A stretch of DNA of 64,000 nucleotides. Source: Ptychodera flava. Lineage: Eukaryota > Hemichordata > Enteropneusta > Ptychoderidae. How positions within the stretch are numbered: position 1 is the first letter of the stretch; each line of letters starts with the position of its first letter. This document shows positions 36,401-47,557 of the stretch, one piece after another. The position numbers and the translations under genes are program-made. The stretch spans positions 4,007,001 to 4,071,000 of the forward strand of contig NC_091933.1 in NCBI RefSeq assembly GCF_041260155.1. Reading direction: 5' to 3'. A model generated the notes under the pieces. The model had not been told where the DNA came from, did not search any database, and saw only the letters and a list, made by a program, of their open reading frames with translations.

Positions 36401-39400
36401 GGAAATTAGTGCAGGAATGTATGAGTTACAGCTTTGGACATGCAAAATTTAGATCTGAATGGCCCCCAGACAGCCATATTTGATTGTATCAAAAAATAAT
36501 TTCATAAGCATGTTTGAGTCACAGTGTATTGTCCTTGCACTAAGTTTGAATGAAACTGGTTCATATTAAAGCTGCATAATGCCCATAGATATGAAACAAA
36601 ATGGCAGCCAGGCAGCCACATTGGATCGTATCCAAAAAATTGGCGTGTGTCCGCCTGCGTAGTGTATTACCCTTCTACCAAGTTTGAAAGAAATCAGTTC
36701 AGGTGTGTCTGAGATATCTCTGTAGACGCACTGATGCATGCCACTCAATCTATAAGTTCCTGCCTGACTTCATCGGAAGCGGGGACTAAACAACACTAAA
36801 ATTTTTGATTACATCTAAACTGTCTTTTAATTTGATACACAGTATTTACACTGTTGTGACTTACAGGCCCTATACTCATATTCAGCCTTTCTGCTATCAT
36901 TAGCTTGTTCACTGAGTATTAACACGTGAATAAGATAATCTAGTGACACTCATTCACTTTTTGAATTGAGTGTTGAAAGAGCTATTACTTTGAGAGAACT
37001 CATTACCCAGGATGCATCACAATTTAATCACTAACAACTCCATACATTACTTATCAGTGTGCTCTCTAAGAGTCTGAGGGGAAGTGAAAAAAATTTTTTT
37101 TGAGTCAAGCTGAAGAAAACTTGATTTGCTGTGTGCCACCACATGCATGAAAATGGTATATAACTAAAAGTCAGCAGGTGTAAGTATAGCGCCCTCTATG
37201 GTTGTACGTCTTTCTGATTCCTGGTACTCTCCATTGTGAGTCAATGAGAAGACAATGAAAACAACAATGGTGGCCTCCTACCCTGTCGATCCATCAGCAA
37301 GATAAGTCTATTTGCACACAGTATCACAGAGGAGATTTAAAGAAATAGCATATACAGATATTTTTTCACCTAAAAACTACAGGGAAACATGTTATCTGAG
37401 TAAATTGTGAATCTGGTGAGCATTTCTAGTCATTGGTGGGCTTTTTACAGCTGCATCAGTGACACGTCAGATAACTTATTATTTCAATGCGTCTGGCGGG
37501 TTTGTCCTGCGTCATGATGCATCAAATTGGCTTAGCAGGCACACTGGTAATAATTTTATGATAATACCCCATAATTCAATCTATAACAGACCCATACCAG
37601 TCTGTATATGAAATCTTGTAACAAGCACCTGCGTACTTTCCTGCAAACATAGTTGCGCCTGCTAATCCAATATGATGTGTCACTGACTCATGAGTTATTT
37701 GACCTAAGAAAATTACATGTATAAGTACAGGACTGACTCAAGGAAACTTCCAGCAATCAATTCAAAGAGTTTGGAACCTAGACCTAGAGGTCTCAATGAA
37801 ACATGCATGGATTCTCATGACAGCATAAGCACCTTATGATGGTGGTGGTGGAGCTTCATCAATGATTCGTAGCTGCCCTAAAGCTCACTCAAGCAACACT
37901 GTGATGGCCAGTACATTAAACATAGTTAAATACTGAACACCTGGACTCACTTATTATTCCATTCTGTTTAGAAACCCCAATCATGGCATAGCCTCATAGT
38001 TTCTTCAAGTATACAGCGGACAAAAAGTGGCTAATTTTCACCCTCCACGCACAAACTCTGAACACACCTATAAATGATCTATAATGAAATACCACAATCT
38101 ATGATACATGAAAATGGCTATACATACCTTTTGAAAATGATGTATTACTTTGTCAACATCTTCTGTTTTGAAATGCTTACTCAGTACTGGTTTCAATTGA
38201 TCCCAAAGGGCAGTTGTCTGTGGTGGTATTTTTTGAAAATTTCCTGATTTTTCGTCCTGAGACCTCTTGACCACCAAATGAAGCTTTGTTCCTGGTCCTA
38301 TGTTGTAGTCCCCAAGGCTCTGACCATCTTCAGGACAGAAAATGGATAGTTTTCACATTAGTATAAAACAGTGTACTGATAACATTATTGCGTTATTCAT
38401 CGTTTTTCAATACGGTTTTGCTGTTTAAACAGTAACTGTTTCTGATTCAGTGTTTTTGTTAACCTGTTCACCCTAAAAATTCCCTATGAACAGGTCAACA
38501 GTTACCATTGCCAACAATGGGTTTGGGCCAATCCTTTGTGGGGAAAGGGTTAAGGGTGGCACCTAGAAAAATTTTACATGGGAGTCAAAAGTATTTCCAC
38601 TACCATTCACATATGTCCCTAAAACTCAAGTGAAAACTGATTATTCAGCGACCAGCATCAATGCTTACACACCTTCCATATAATTGAAGGAACCTTATGT
38701 TAGGAAAGAAGGCATTCTCGCAAAAGTCTGGTTATTATATTTCTTGTCACAACAAGTCTGTGCAACAGAAAAACATTTTGTGTGGGGTTACTACACTAAG
38801 GTTTTTATGACCAAGTAATTAAGGGGGCACTGCACCCAACACTGTTTTTTTCGATCAAAATGCAAATATTCATATGATTTTAATGATTTTGTTAACCCAA
38901 GATTAAAATATCTGTTGGGTTCACCTTTTAGCTTGTCAAGCAGTTGTAAGTTGCATGATAAACAAGTGTTTAAGTTTATGCAAACGTATGTAAATCACCC
39001 AATTTCCTGGCTTCTATTTTCCCCCATTTCAAGATTTCCAAAGAATTCAACTCCATTCTGGCCGGGTCAAATTTTCTGAAATTCTCACATTATGTACTTT
39101 AAATGCTCTAATACAAACACACTATTTTGTTTGGCAATAAAGTTCTCACATTTTGAATTAGAGTCATTTTAATTTTACTAATTGTGTTTATAATAACTTT
39201 TTTGATTGTCAGTCTTTCAACCCATGCCATTTTAAAATGAGTTACATAATGCAAAATAAAATAGTCATTTTTGTCTACATATACTCATTTCAAGTGAAAT
39301 ATTACATTTCAGAAAATAGTTTCAAGTTTTTAAATTAATTTTTTTAGTAGTACCAGAATTGAGTTTTTTTACTGCAAATATACACCCATTCATCCTTCGA

Positions 39401-39847
39401 GTAAACTACTGCTACCAAACTAAACTTTAAATTCTCTGCTTTTTGAAAATATATAGTATGAGGGGGGTTCCCTTGTCATGTTAGATAAAAAACATTCCTT
39501 TGAAAAAACTGTGTTAGCAACGTGCAGCTCCACCTTACGTTTCCAAAGTTCCTGAATATACCAGACAGTGTTCTGGCCACATTCCCTCTCATCTACTGAG
39601 ACAAAACAAAAACTGAGTCTTAAATTTAAAGACCCTGGTGAGGTTACCGTTATGTGTTGGTGTTTGGAAAAATAACAGGTTTCCTTAAAGTAGTGAATGG
39701 TGCATATGTGCTATAGTATTGCAGTTTCATTGATAGCTTACCTGCTAGTGTTTTACCTCTGAATACTAGTCTCTGTTGATCTACAGGAACATCTAATTCT
39801 CTTGCTATTAATTCTTTGACAGATGAAATTGAGTCTGTGGCTGTTAC
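28349..39847 (-). CDS. UBL4A: UBL4A / Get5-like ubiquitin-like protein, first coding exon not found
   Basis: Three minus-strand coding exons are clear: 39847-39742, 38327-38128 and 28459-28349, with GT-AG junctions and continuous phase, ending in TAG at 28351-28349. They give 138 residues; human UBL4A has 157, so about 16 N-terminal residues (first beta strands of the ubiquitin fold) are missing. The first two exons carry the rest of the ubiquitin-like domain (DVPVDQQRLVFRGKTLADG, then LGDYNIGPGTKLHLVVK). The last exon carries the C-terminal Tugs helix (LSLDDLERIA), which in mammals docks on BAG6. In animals the UBL4A-BAG6-GET4 complex hands tail-anchored membrane proteins to GET3/TRC40. Introns after the first and second found exons are 1.4 and 9.7 kb, the larger one packed with nested transposons. 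The missing exon should end in phase 0 between 39.9 and about 42.8 kb. Homology is secure from the ubiquitin-like core and the C-terminal helix together. Confidence 0.88.
30090..30930. repeat. Inverted repeat around an AT-rich core in the UBL4A intron
   Basis: AGGATTATGTCC, ACCAAGTTGAACA and TTAGGTATGTCAT (30098-30142) recur inverted at 30866-30915 with about 90% identity. The core holds loosely repeated blocks such as ATCAACATCTGTRCC and ACCAAGTTTCAACAAATGTGA. Confidence 0.65.
32982..34262. mobile_element. 1.28-kb TIR element nested in the 4-kb hAT-like element
   Basis: CAGTGTTCTCCCCAGG and its exact inverse close the element. Subterminal GCGTAGCGG motifs occur at the left (33010) and three to four times at the right (34178-34240, including an inverted one). 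No flanking duplication is visible. The interior holds a 51-base C run (33443-33493). Confidence 0.72.
33443..33493 (+). repeat. Uninterrupted run of 51 C
   Basis: The run is pure C on the plus strand and G on the minus. It makes spurious poly-Pro and poly-Gly frames. Its true length is likely uncertain because sequencing slips on such runs. Confidence 0.9.
36375..36790 (+). repeat. About 145-bp tandem repeat, nearly three units
   Basis: GTGTATTACC/GTGTATTGTCC starts units near 36376, 36523 and 36662, each followed by AAGTTTGAAAGAAATCAGTTCAG-like sequence (three diverged versions) and AGCCATATTTGAT-like sequence. It ends at GAAGCGGGGAC/TA. Confidence 0.65.
37055..37546. mobile_element. 492-bp TIR MITE (CAGTGTGC ends)
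   Basis: CAGTGTGCTCTCTAAG and inverse (CTTAGCAGGCACACTG) bound the stretch. Outside bases are loosely alike but no exact duplication is seen. A similar end, TTAGAGGGCACACTGG, occurs alone at 29802-29817. Confidence 0.55.
38459..38553. mobile_element. TTAACC-ended MITE, 95 bp, diverged
   Basis: TTAACCTGTTCACCC on the left and GGGAAAGGGTTAA on the right. The inner CAACAATGGGTTTGGGCC resembles the 47973 copy. It lies in a UBL4A intron. Confidence 0.6.
38823..39534. mobile_element. 712-bp Harbinger-like MITE, copy 2
   Basis: It matches 1403-2114 along its whole length (shared blocks such as TTAACCCAAGATTAAAATAT and GAGTAAACTACTGCTACC). The ends GGGGGCACTGCAC and GTGCAGCTCCACC are inverted. It lies in the UBL4A intron between 38328 and 39741. 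TTA-type flanks fit PIF/Harbinger. Confidence 0.78.
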
Positions 39848-41639
39848 CTGGATGGTGTGAATCAGAAATGAAAAGTGATATCACTGTGACAGGATAAAAA
39901 TCAACAGACAAGCAATCACTCTGTATAAACTACACATGAAAGCTGAGTAATTACTTCTGCAAAGAGTGGCACGATAAGATGAATACTCTTTTTACTGCAC
40001 TGACCTTTAGAAACTAGAAAAGATACCCTATACCTCTTGCACAGATGTTGTGATGCCATTGCAGTGACATTAATTTTATCATTCATTGTCTGAAATGGTA
40101 TGACTTTAATGATGATATGTGTAATCAAGTGCTTTGATGAATGGTATGTGCTACATGAAGCCTGGGTAATTAAATTGAAATATGATATCAAATAGACTGA
40201 ATTGAAATATGGTATCATATAGACTGACTGAAAAAGGATCCTTCTATTATGAGATGACGTAATTTTCTGTTGGACATCAATACCTAGACAAACTGTGGCT
40301 CAATGCTAGGCATATGAGTGCCTTTACTTCTCTACTTGCAAGGTGCAACATCTCAGCATGCTCCTAGTCTTTATTAAATATTTTCACTACATGCCTATTG
40401 ACTCCCCAATTTAATTGGGTGAAATTTGCTGAAAATGATAACCTTATTATGTAATGCAGTGGCATATAATAATCATTGAACTCTGTTTGTTCTCTATAAT
40501 GCAAGTTGGGTGTATTATTAATGATTCACTGCCATAAACTGCTATGTATGTCAGCAAATTGGTGGTTTGATGCTGCAGTCTTGCAGTATCAAGTAACACA
40601 ACCTTACCGATATCAATCTAGGAAGAAAGAAATTAGACATATATCTAGTGAGTGTAATTGTGGCATATATGGCTACATATAGTTCACAAAAACAAGTGAC
40701 AAGGAGAAATGTGCAGCACCAGTTGAACTGAAACTGAAATAGTCTATCAAAGAGTGGAATCACTTTCTTTGTCAAATCATAGACTATGGTTCAACGCTAG
40801 ACTGGAAGTAGATGAGTCATTTTGTTTGAGTTCAAACAGGCACTATGTGTACTGCCTGCTCCAGCATTTGTACTTGAATTGCTGACAGTAATTCTGTTAT
40901 GCTTTGTGTCCTTTGTGCAGTAACATCAAGTATGAGAGGAAACTAGGGAAGTTAATTTCATAACACTCATTCCATTTAACATAAACTGAGTACACCACCA
41001 ACAAGAAAGGCTGGCATATCCTGACTTAAATGTTCAAGATAGCAAACGGTGCAATGTGAGGGTGATACCAAAACTATGATTGCTAGTTTAAGATCAATAG
41101 TTTTGGGTAGGAAACAATGACAGCTTGGTAGATATCTTCTCTCACCCAGCCGTAAATAAGGACCAAAATCTATATCAGCCTCAGATTCTGTCAGTCTCAT
41201 ATTTAGGCCACACACAGAGGGACTGTGGGCCACACATTCTGTGCCGATATTGTCTAGACGCGAAGAGCTCTACTTCCACCCACGATCAGCTGAGCTTGGG
41301 GTCTTGATTGTCATTTGTAGGTCATTGGGAAGAGTGCTACCTTGGGCAAGAGACTGACCATTACTAAGTGGCCAGCTTTCATCAGCCGAATTGAATATAG
41401 GATTTACTGCCAAACAAAGCACAAGTCTACCCTCTCTTGGGTATAGTGAGCGACTCTCAACAAGAAGAAAGCTTGAGTAAACACAATATATGCAACTTGC
41501 AACTTGTTCAGACCTCCATCATCATTACTGAGCAAATGTTTCGGAAACAAAATATGTACACGAGTTCATGTTTCAACACACCTCTATACTACATTCTTTT
41601 CCTTGAGCTTGAAGTATCTTCACCGTTATTAACATAATT

Positions 41640-42960
41640 GGTAAACTTCGTTCGTGATCGACAGAAAACTAAAAAATGTCGGAAACAGCTTCGTGTCGAA
41701 GTTTCGATTTACAGTACAAAGTCGAGAAATGTTGAATTTTGAAGATGGCGACAAACCCGGAAATACTGCTGCCCTCACACGACGATGTCACGGGGTCAAA
41801 TACCGGCAAAGAGGGCATAAATAATGGTGCGTTTCAGCCCCAAAGATTCAGACCTCATTAGTTTTCATTTACGTTATCTTACCAGAAAAATATAGATTTA
41901 GTACATAGGCATTGAATAATAACTCCAATTTGTCGCCAAATGCAGATATATCTGCGACCAACTCAAAGTTCCCGATTTAGCTGGGGAGACTTACGCTGTT
42001 CCATTTACGGTGTACACTCCCAAGTTTCTCTGAACTTGCTGCGTCTCTAATCAGAGGTGAACCATAAAATCGTCGGCGGTGCGAGTTATCTCATCATTTA
42101 CTCTCCCCTCGTACGCCCAATTCGTAAACAATATCTTTCATTTAATCTATTTAATGCCATCTTTGAATAAAATGACAATCCCAAACTGACAAACTCTGTC
42201 ACATTTCAAACAGAGCCGCACACTTGTAAACCAGATTGAAACTGCTACCATTTGGAGGGTCTATGCATTCGATGCATTCGCAAGGGACCTGTGCAGCGAA
42301 CATGGAGGTAAAAAGACGTCCGTATATTGCACGAGCCATGTGTAAACACTCATCTCTACCGCCTATTTATTAAGATTATTCACGTCTAATATGAAATTTC
42401 ACCAGAAAGAGGTCGACTTTTGCATTCAAAACGACAAGCCGATGATGTCGTGTTAAATCTGTGTAAAATTTTTCGTCTGATTCTCCCATGTTTGGAACCG
42501 CAGTGTACCTAGGCTTTCTTATACTCGCATAGATGTGCATGTGTTCCGTTCTACCTCCATATTTAACGCCATGGTTGCAACAATGGGGGTGCAAGTTGGT
42601 AACGGTAACGGCGACTATGTAGTCTTTTGTTTCCCACCTACACGACCAGCCATTAGCGTTCTTCAATAGTGTCATACTTGCTGCTTACTGGCTGACAGTT
42701 TGTCTTGTTAAAATACCCAAACCAACCAACCAACTTGTAGATCAACAATCATCCAGGCCTTGTCATTCTTCACCAATAGTTACGGTGAGTTCTTTTGAGC
42801 TCCAAATTTAAAGATTATTAGGCATGAGTCATGACTGTGCAGATCGCAGTCCCGCCGTACTCATCATGCATCACTTTGTTCTCGAGTGATCGCGGCCGCT
42901 CATTGTTGACAGACGCCATGCCGCGTAAAGCTGTGATATATCGTTGACCCAAGGAGGAAT
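41640..42960. promoter_or_regulatory. CpG-rich divergent promoter region of UBL4A and NFYB
   Basis: This stretch between the 5' ends of UBL4A (minus) and NFYB (plus) is clearly richer in CpG than its surroundings, for example near 41690-41830, 42060-42120, 42290-42340 and 42880-42930. A donor-like ACG/GTGAGT at 42782-42789 could end a noncoding first exon of NFYB; the 45.1-kb start exon has an acceptor, so such an exon is required. ACCAAT occurs at 42770-42775. No TATA box stands out. The first UBL4A exon should also start here. Transcription starts are inferred, not seen. Confidence 0.45.
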
Positions 42961-43765
42961 TAAAAAAAAAAGAGATTTTTACCACTCATAGAGTATCTGG
43001 CCCCGGTATCTGAGTAATAATGATAACGTAATTCCTGTATTTTAACGAATGCAAATTTCACGGATGTTCTTTACACTGATGTCGAGAATGTAAGACGTAC
43101 ATGCTAACACAGTAACAGTGCAAAGTGCAAGTAGATTGTGAACAGAGTTATTAATCTCAAAAAGCAGGGAAGCTCAACAGTACAGGCTGCGCTTTCAGTT
43201 TCACTTCGACTTTTTCAAACGTGTAAAAATCCTGGGCACCAACTACCATTATTATATGTACTATGATGTAACTACTCACTTGGACGAAATTTTGTTACCT
43301 GCTGTTATGTTCCCCATCCCTTACATGTAAATGAAACCATGGAGTTTCTCTGCTACCTCCATGATGAAACAAACACAGCATGCCTTGTACTTGTGTGTAG
43401 ATGTGAATTTACTACAGGTAACAGTAGCAACGGTTTCAGAAAGTAACTTGGTTACATCATGATTGCCATTTACCAAGGCAGTTCTTTTATGTAATAAGCC
43501 ATAGCACATATTTATGTTGACTTTGATGATGAAATATGTATTATACATAAGATAAATTGTATTATGGAATCCTTTATGTGGTTGAATTACATGCATTTCT
43601 TGAGCACTTGGCATATTATTTTCTTCGACAGAATAGTGTAAATTTCTTGTCATGTGCACAACAAACCATAAAAATTAATACTAAAGATTGCTGACTTGTC
43701 TCTGCAATACACAAAATCATTCCCTATCTCAGAAAAGTAATGGCAAATAGACTGTCAAGCTTTAA

Positions 43766-44306
43766 AGGGACAAAAGTCGCTCTTTTTTGTACCTTTTTTT
43801 GATATTAACATGGAATACTTGCATGAAGTCACTAGGCGTACAATATTGAAACAGTATATACATGTAACTGAAAAAAGTGTCAAAACTTACTGCTTTGAAA
43901 AGTGCAAAACAGATGATTTTGTTTCTGACTTCTTGGCAAAATGAATTTTTCCTATACCTACATGCATTCTTATGATAAATAAATGTTGCCACAATGTGAA
44001 AGAAAGCTGCAATCCTCATCTATGATGTGAAGGGTAGTGTCAGTTAAGATCTCTGCACAAAAGCTTGTATGACATCCAAACTGTATGTTCAGCAATGCAT
44101 GGTAAAACGTAAAAGTTGTGCACGGAACTTGATTTTTTTGTTCCAAACTGTAAAATATTTTACTGAATGTTTAATCTTGTCTTGCTGCAAGTAGAGTTGA
44201 GGTTGTGCAGACCCTTTTTCAGCATATTTTAAGAAGTCAAACAACACAAACTACTTTTATTTCAAACAAAATTACGAAAAAGCTAAAAAAGAGCAACTTT
44301 GTCCCC
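43766..44306. mobile_element. 541-bp MITE with TTAA flanks
   Basis: The ends AGGGACAAAAGTCGCTC and inverse (GAGCAACTTTGTCCCC) lie between TTAA on both sides (43762-43765; 44307-44310). TTAA targets suggest a piggyBac-like origin. A reverse copy sits in HBP1 at 58490-58908. Confidence 0.75.
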
Positions 44307-45155
44307 TTAATGAATTATGTAGCTCTTTTTAGGACATTAACAGTATTTGTAATGTCATATTGACATGATTTCAATAATCAACACAATGTAGGGCCCTAAT
44401 GCTGAAGTAAGCATGACACTTCAAAAATGATATTTTTGTATTCAAATTTATAACGAACCCATTTTCTGTATTTGGAAAAAATACTTAAAGGGGCTATGGA
44501 GTCCAATTTCTTAAAGTCTTCCTTCATTCATGGAGAATAGTGGTTGTAGTGATAAGTTACTAAACCTTTCAGTAACTCTCAGAATTCAAAGACTTGCCAC
44601 TTTTTTATGATTCATAACTTAATGGTAGGTCGTTCGCAGTTGTAATGTAACACACTCTGTTGTATGGCATGGATCTTTTATCCTTTTTCTTTTCATCCAA
44701 CTTTGTTCACATTTTTTATTTTGTCTCAGATGTATCATAAAGCAATTTCTCCCTGTGTATGTTGAACAGTAATAAAAAGCAACAGCTGAACAATGAGGAA
44801 ACACTGCAAATTGATGTAAAATCAATGAAAATTTATTCATCAGTGGAAAAAAAAACTCAACATAGAAAGAGTAACAATGAAATTACATGTTATACAGGTG
44901 TTTACTTAAGTTCACTGAGGTTGATAAATATTTTTAGAAACTGTGGTTATGTTTTCGTCCCCTAACGTAACTTCATTATTGGAATGCGGCAAGCCAAACT
45001 TGGTAATAATGACTTTGAAAATCTCAGGTCAGCCCATCTGAAACCAAAGTGCTGCTATGTGTATGTTCTCCTTTCACTTTGCCATCCCTTATTGTAAGGT
45101 ATTGTCACTTAACCACTGGTGATGACTCAAAAGTCTCTAACTTTACAGTCATAGA

Positions 45156-47494
45156 ATGGAAGGCACAGCAGATAATACGGCAGTTGAAGATCAAACGGCT
45201 CTTCAACAGGCAACAGAAGCACATGGAGAAGGAGCAGAGGCATTGGAGTAAGTCACCTGTCTTCAGTTTGAACAGTGCTACTATATAGTGTATAAGTGGA
45301 GCTTGACTTGACTCTTATCTACAATGAAGTTAAAATTTAATATCAACCAAAACATTACCAATAATGCAAGTACACAAGTAATTGTTGCAATTGTTTTGTT
45401 GTCTCTCAATAGCATGGCTGTCATAGAGGGTGCTGACCATGGTGACACAGCAAGTCTTGGCATATCAAATGACTACAATTTGTACGTACAGTCAAATCCT
45501 GATGGTATGTGTTCAAATTGATTCTATTTCACTTACACTGTACATCTCATTAACCCTTTTCCTGCCAGACAGTATCACTTTCCCATCAGCCTGGTCTGTT
45601 ATAGCATCTTTTTTCCAAAAAAATCAAGTTTACAGTATTGTAAAAAGTTTTCAACAGCTTTCAAATGTACAGTATTATGTTAAAATACACCATATGGAAT
45701 ATGTTGTGTTTCATTAATTTTAATCATCTTGACCTGATGGTGAAATATGGACTTGGGAGGAAAAGGGTTAAACGAACAGCAGCTACATCTTTTGACAATA
45801 TCTTTGAGTATTCTTATTACCGGTACACAGTATGTGAGTCAACCAACCACACTTTCTTGTTTAACTGCCTAAAGCACGTTAAAATACCCATTTCTCAGCT
45901 TGTCAACATAGTCTGTAAAGTGTAAAGTACAATATTATTATTAACATCAACATTTTACTCTGTGATAAATTTTACTTGTCAACAATAACAGTCCTAGCCC
46001 TGACTCTAGACAAAGTGTTTTGGCTCGGAGTTCTTTTTACCTTAGCCTGGCTACACATATAGACTGTGTTAATAATCCAGACACTGGGCAATTCAACATG
46101 ATTTAATGAGTTGAAAAAGTAACTGTCATTAATAGACGAAACAAAAGTACTCCAAAAATCATCAAAAATTACGGCTACTGTCCGCTTAAACACTGCACTA
46201 TTGGAATGATATGTTATCGAAAGTCATTGATTGGGGGCGCTCTTCCCCATTCGGCTAACAGGCACAAGCACTCGGCAGTAATGCATTGTGCAACCCTTAT
46301 GATTATATCATTATCAAGTAGTCTAGACATTTTTTAATCAGTCTCAGTGACTCATTTTGTTCTGTCAATTTGGGTAATATAATTCTATAATCAATGATAT
46401 CTTCAAATATTTACTCATGCAGAAATTGCACCAACCATGAAAAACTTAATGTTATGCTATAAGATTGTAGCTTTTGTGAAGTTGTCTTGTCAATGCAATG
46501 GTTTTAGAGCAAAAAGGTATGACAATGGTAGGAATTTCTGTGTATGATCGCATGATAGAGGAGAAAGATTTCTACCCTAATGATGTCAATGGTATGATCC
46601 ATGAATGTAGTTTGTATTGAAGGTAGAAAAGAGTGCATGGCTGTGTTTATGTCCTGTTTACAAGTGTTATCTATCTGTGAAGGCAGGTTTGTAGTTGTTA
46701 CTGAGAATTCTGTGTATCTTAGTGTAATTTCACCTTTGAAAACAATAAGGACGAAAGCTTAACCATCTGAATTGACAATTTTATGTAAATAATCAGGGTT
46801 CTATATGTTTATAAACTCCTCAATCATAATGATCTAAGGTTCAAGTAAACTAGGCTGGAAGGAAGTTAGTGTAGGAGTGCCCTCATGGATAGACCTTCCT
46901 ATCCAATCCATTGATTGTGTGAGCGGAGCAATCATTCACCTCAAAATTAATCTTGTACAATACTTCACACAAAAAGGGTGTTGTGTTCATGGAAATCTAC
47001 AGTCTTTATTTCAAATTAAAAATAATAATTGGCAATAGTACAGAAGTCAAAGCTCAAAGTATTGACAATGGCGACCTGATTGATCACAGTGTACCAAAGC
47101 ATAGTGACAGCACATTGAAACAGAGTGGTGACTACGCCACTATGATTGTATGCTTGGGAGAACACTGAGATTAACCCTATGCAGTTAAATGTTTATGACA
47201 AAAATTGCATCCATTTCATGCTTTCACAAGTGAAGTTATTTTTACTAAAACAAAGTGCTTGTAAAATTTAAAATACTTTCCCCTCATGTTGAACAATATA
47301 ATTGCAGGTGGTACTGCAGCAGATGAGAGCATTCACAGTGCTGCTGGTGAAGGTGATGAAACAGAAAAGGGAGGCAGTTCACCTCTCAGAGAACAAGACA
47401 GATTTTTACCAATTGCTAATGTCAACAGAATTATGAAGAAATCCATCCCCAAAACTGGCAAGGTAATTCATAGATGTCATCATAGAACCTTTTC

Positions 47495-47557
<63 letters not shown>

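Noticed and set aside
40976-41233. Minus-strand MRLTESEADIDFG peptide, considered as the UBL4A start because it begins MRLT
   Set aside because: Only the first four residues fit; the rest lacks the beta-strand pattern of the family.
41745-41861. Short plus-strand frame starting MATNPEILLPS in the CpG-rich region
   Set aside because: It has no homologue I know and ends after 38 codons; probably a chance frame in a 5'UTR or promoter.
42376-42675. Minus-strand frame of 99 codons in the UBL4A/NFYB promoter region, considered as the first UBL4A exon
   Set aside because: The peptide does not resemble the start of a ubiquitin fold and no donor fits phase 0 at the right length.
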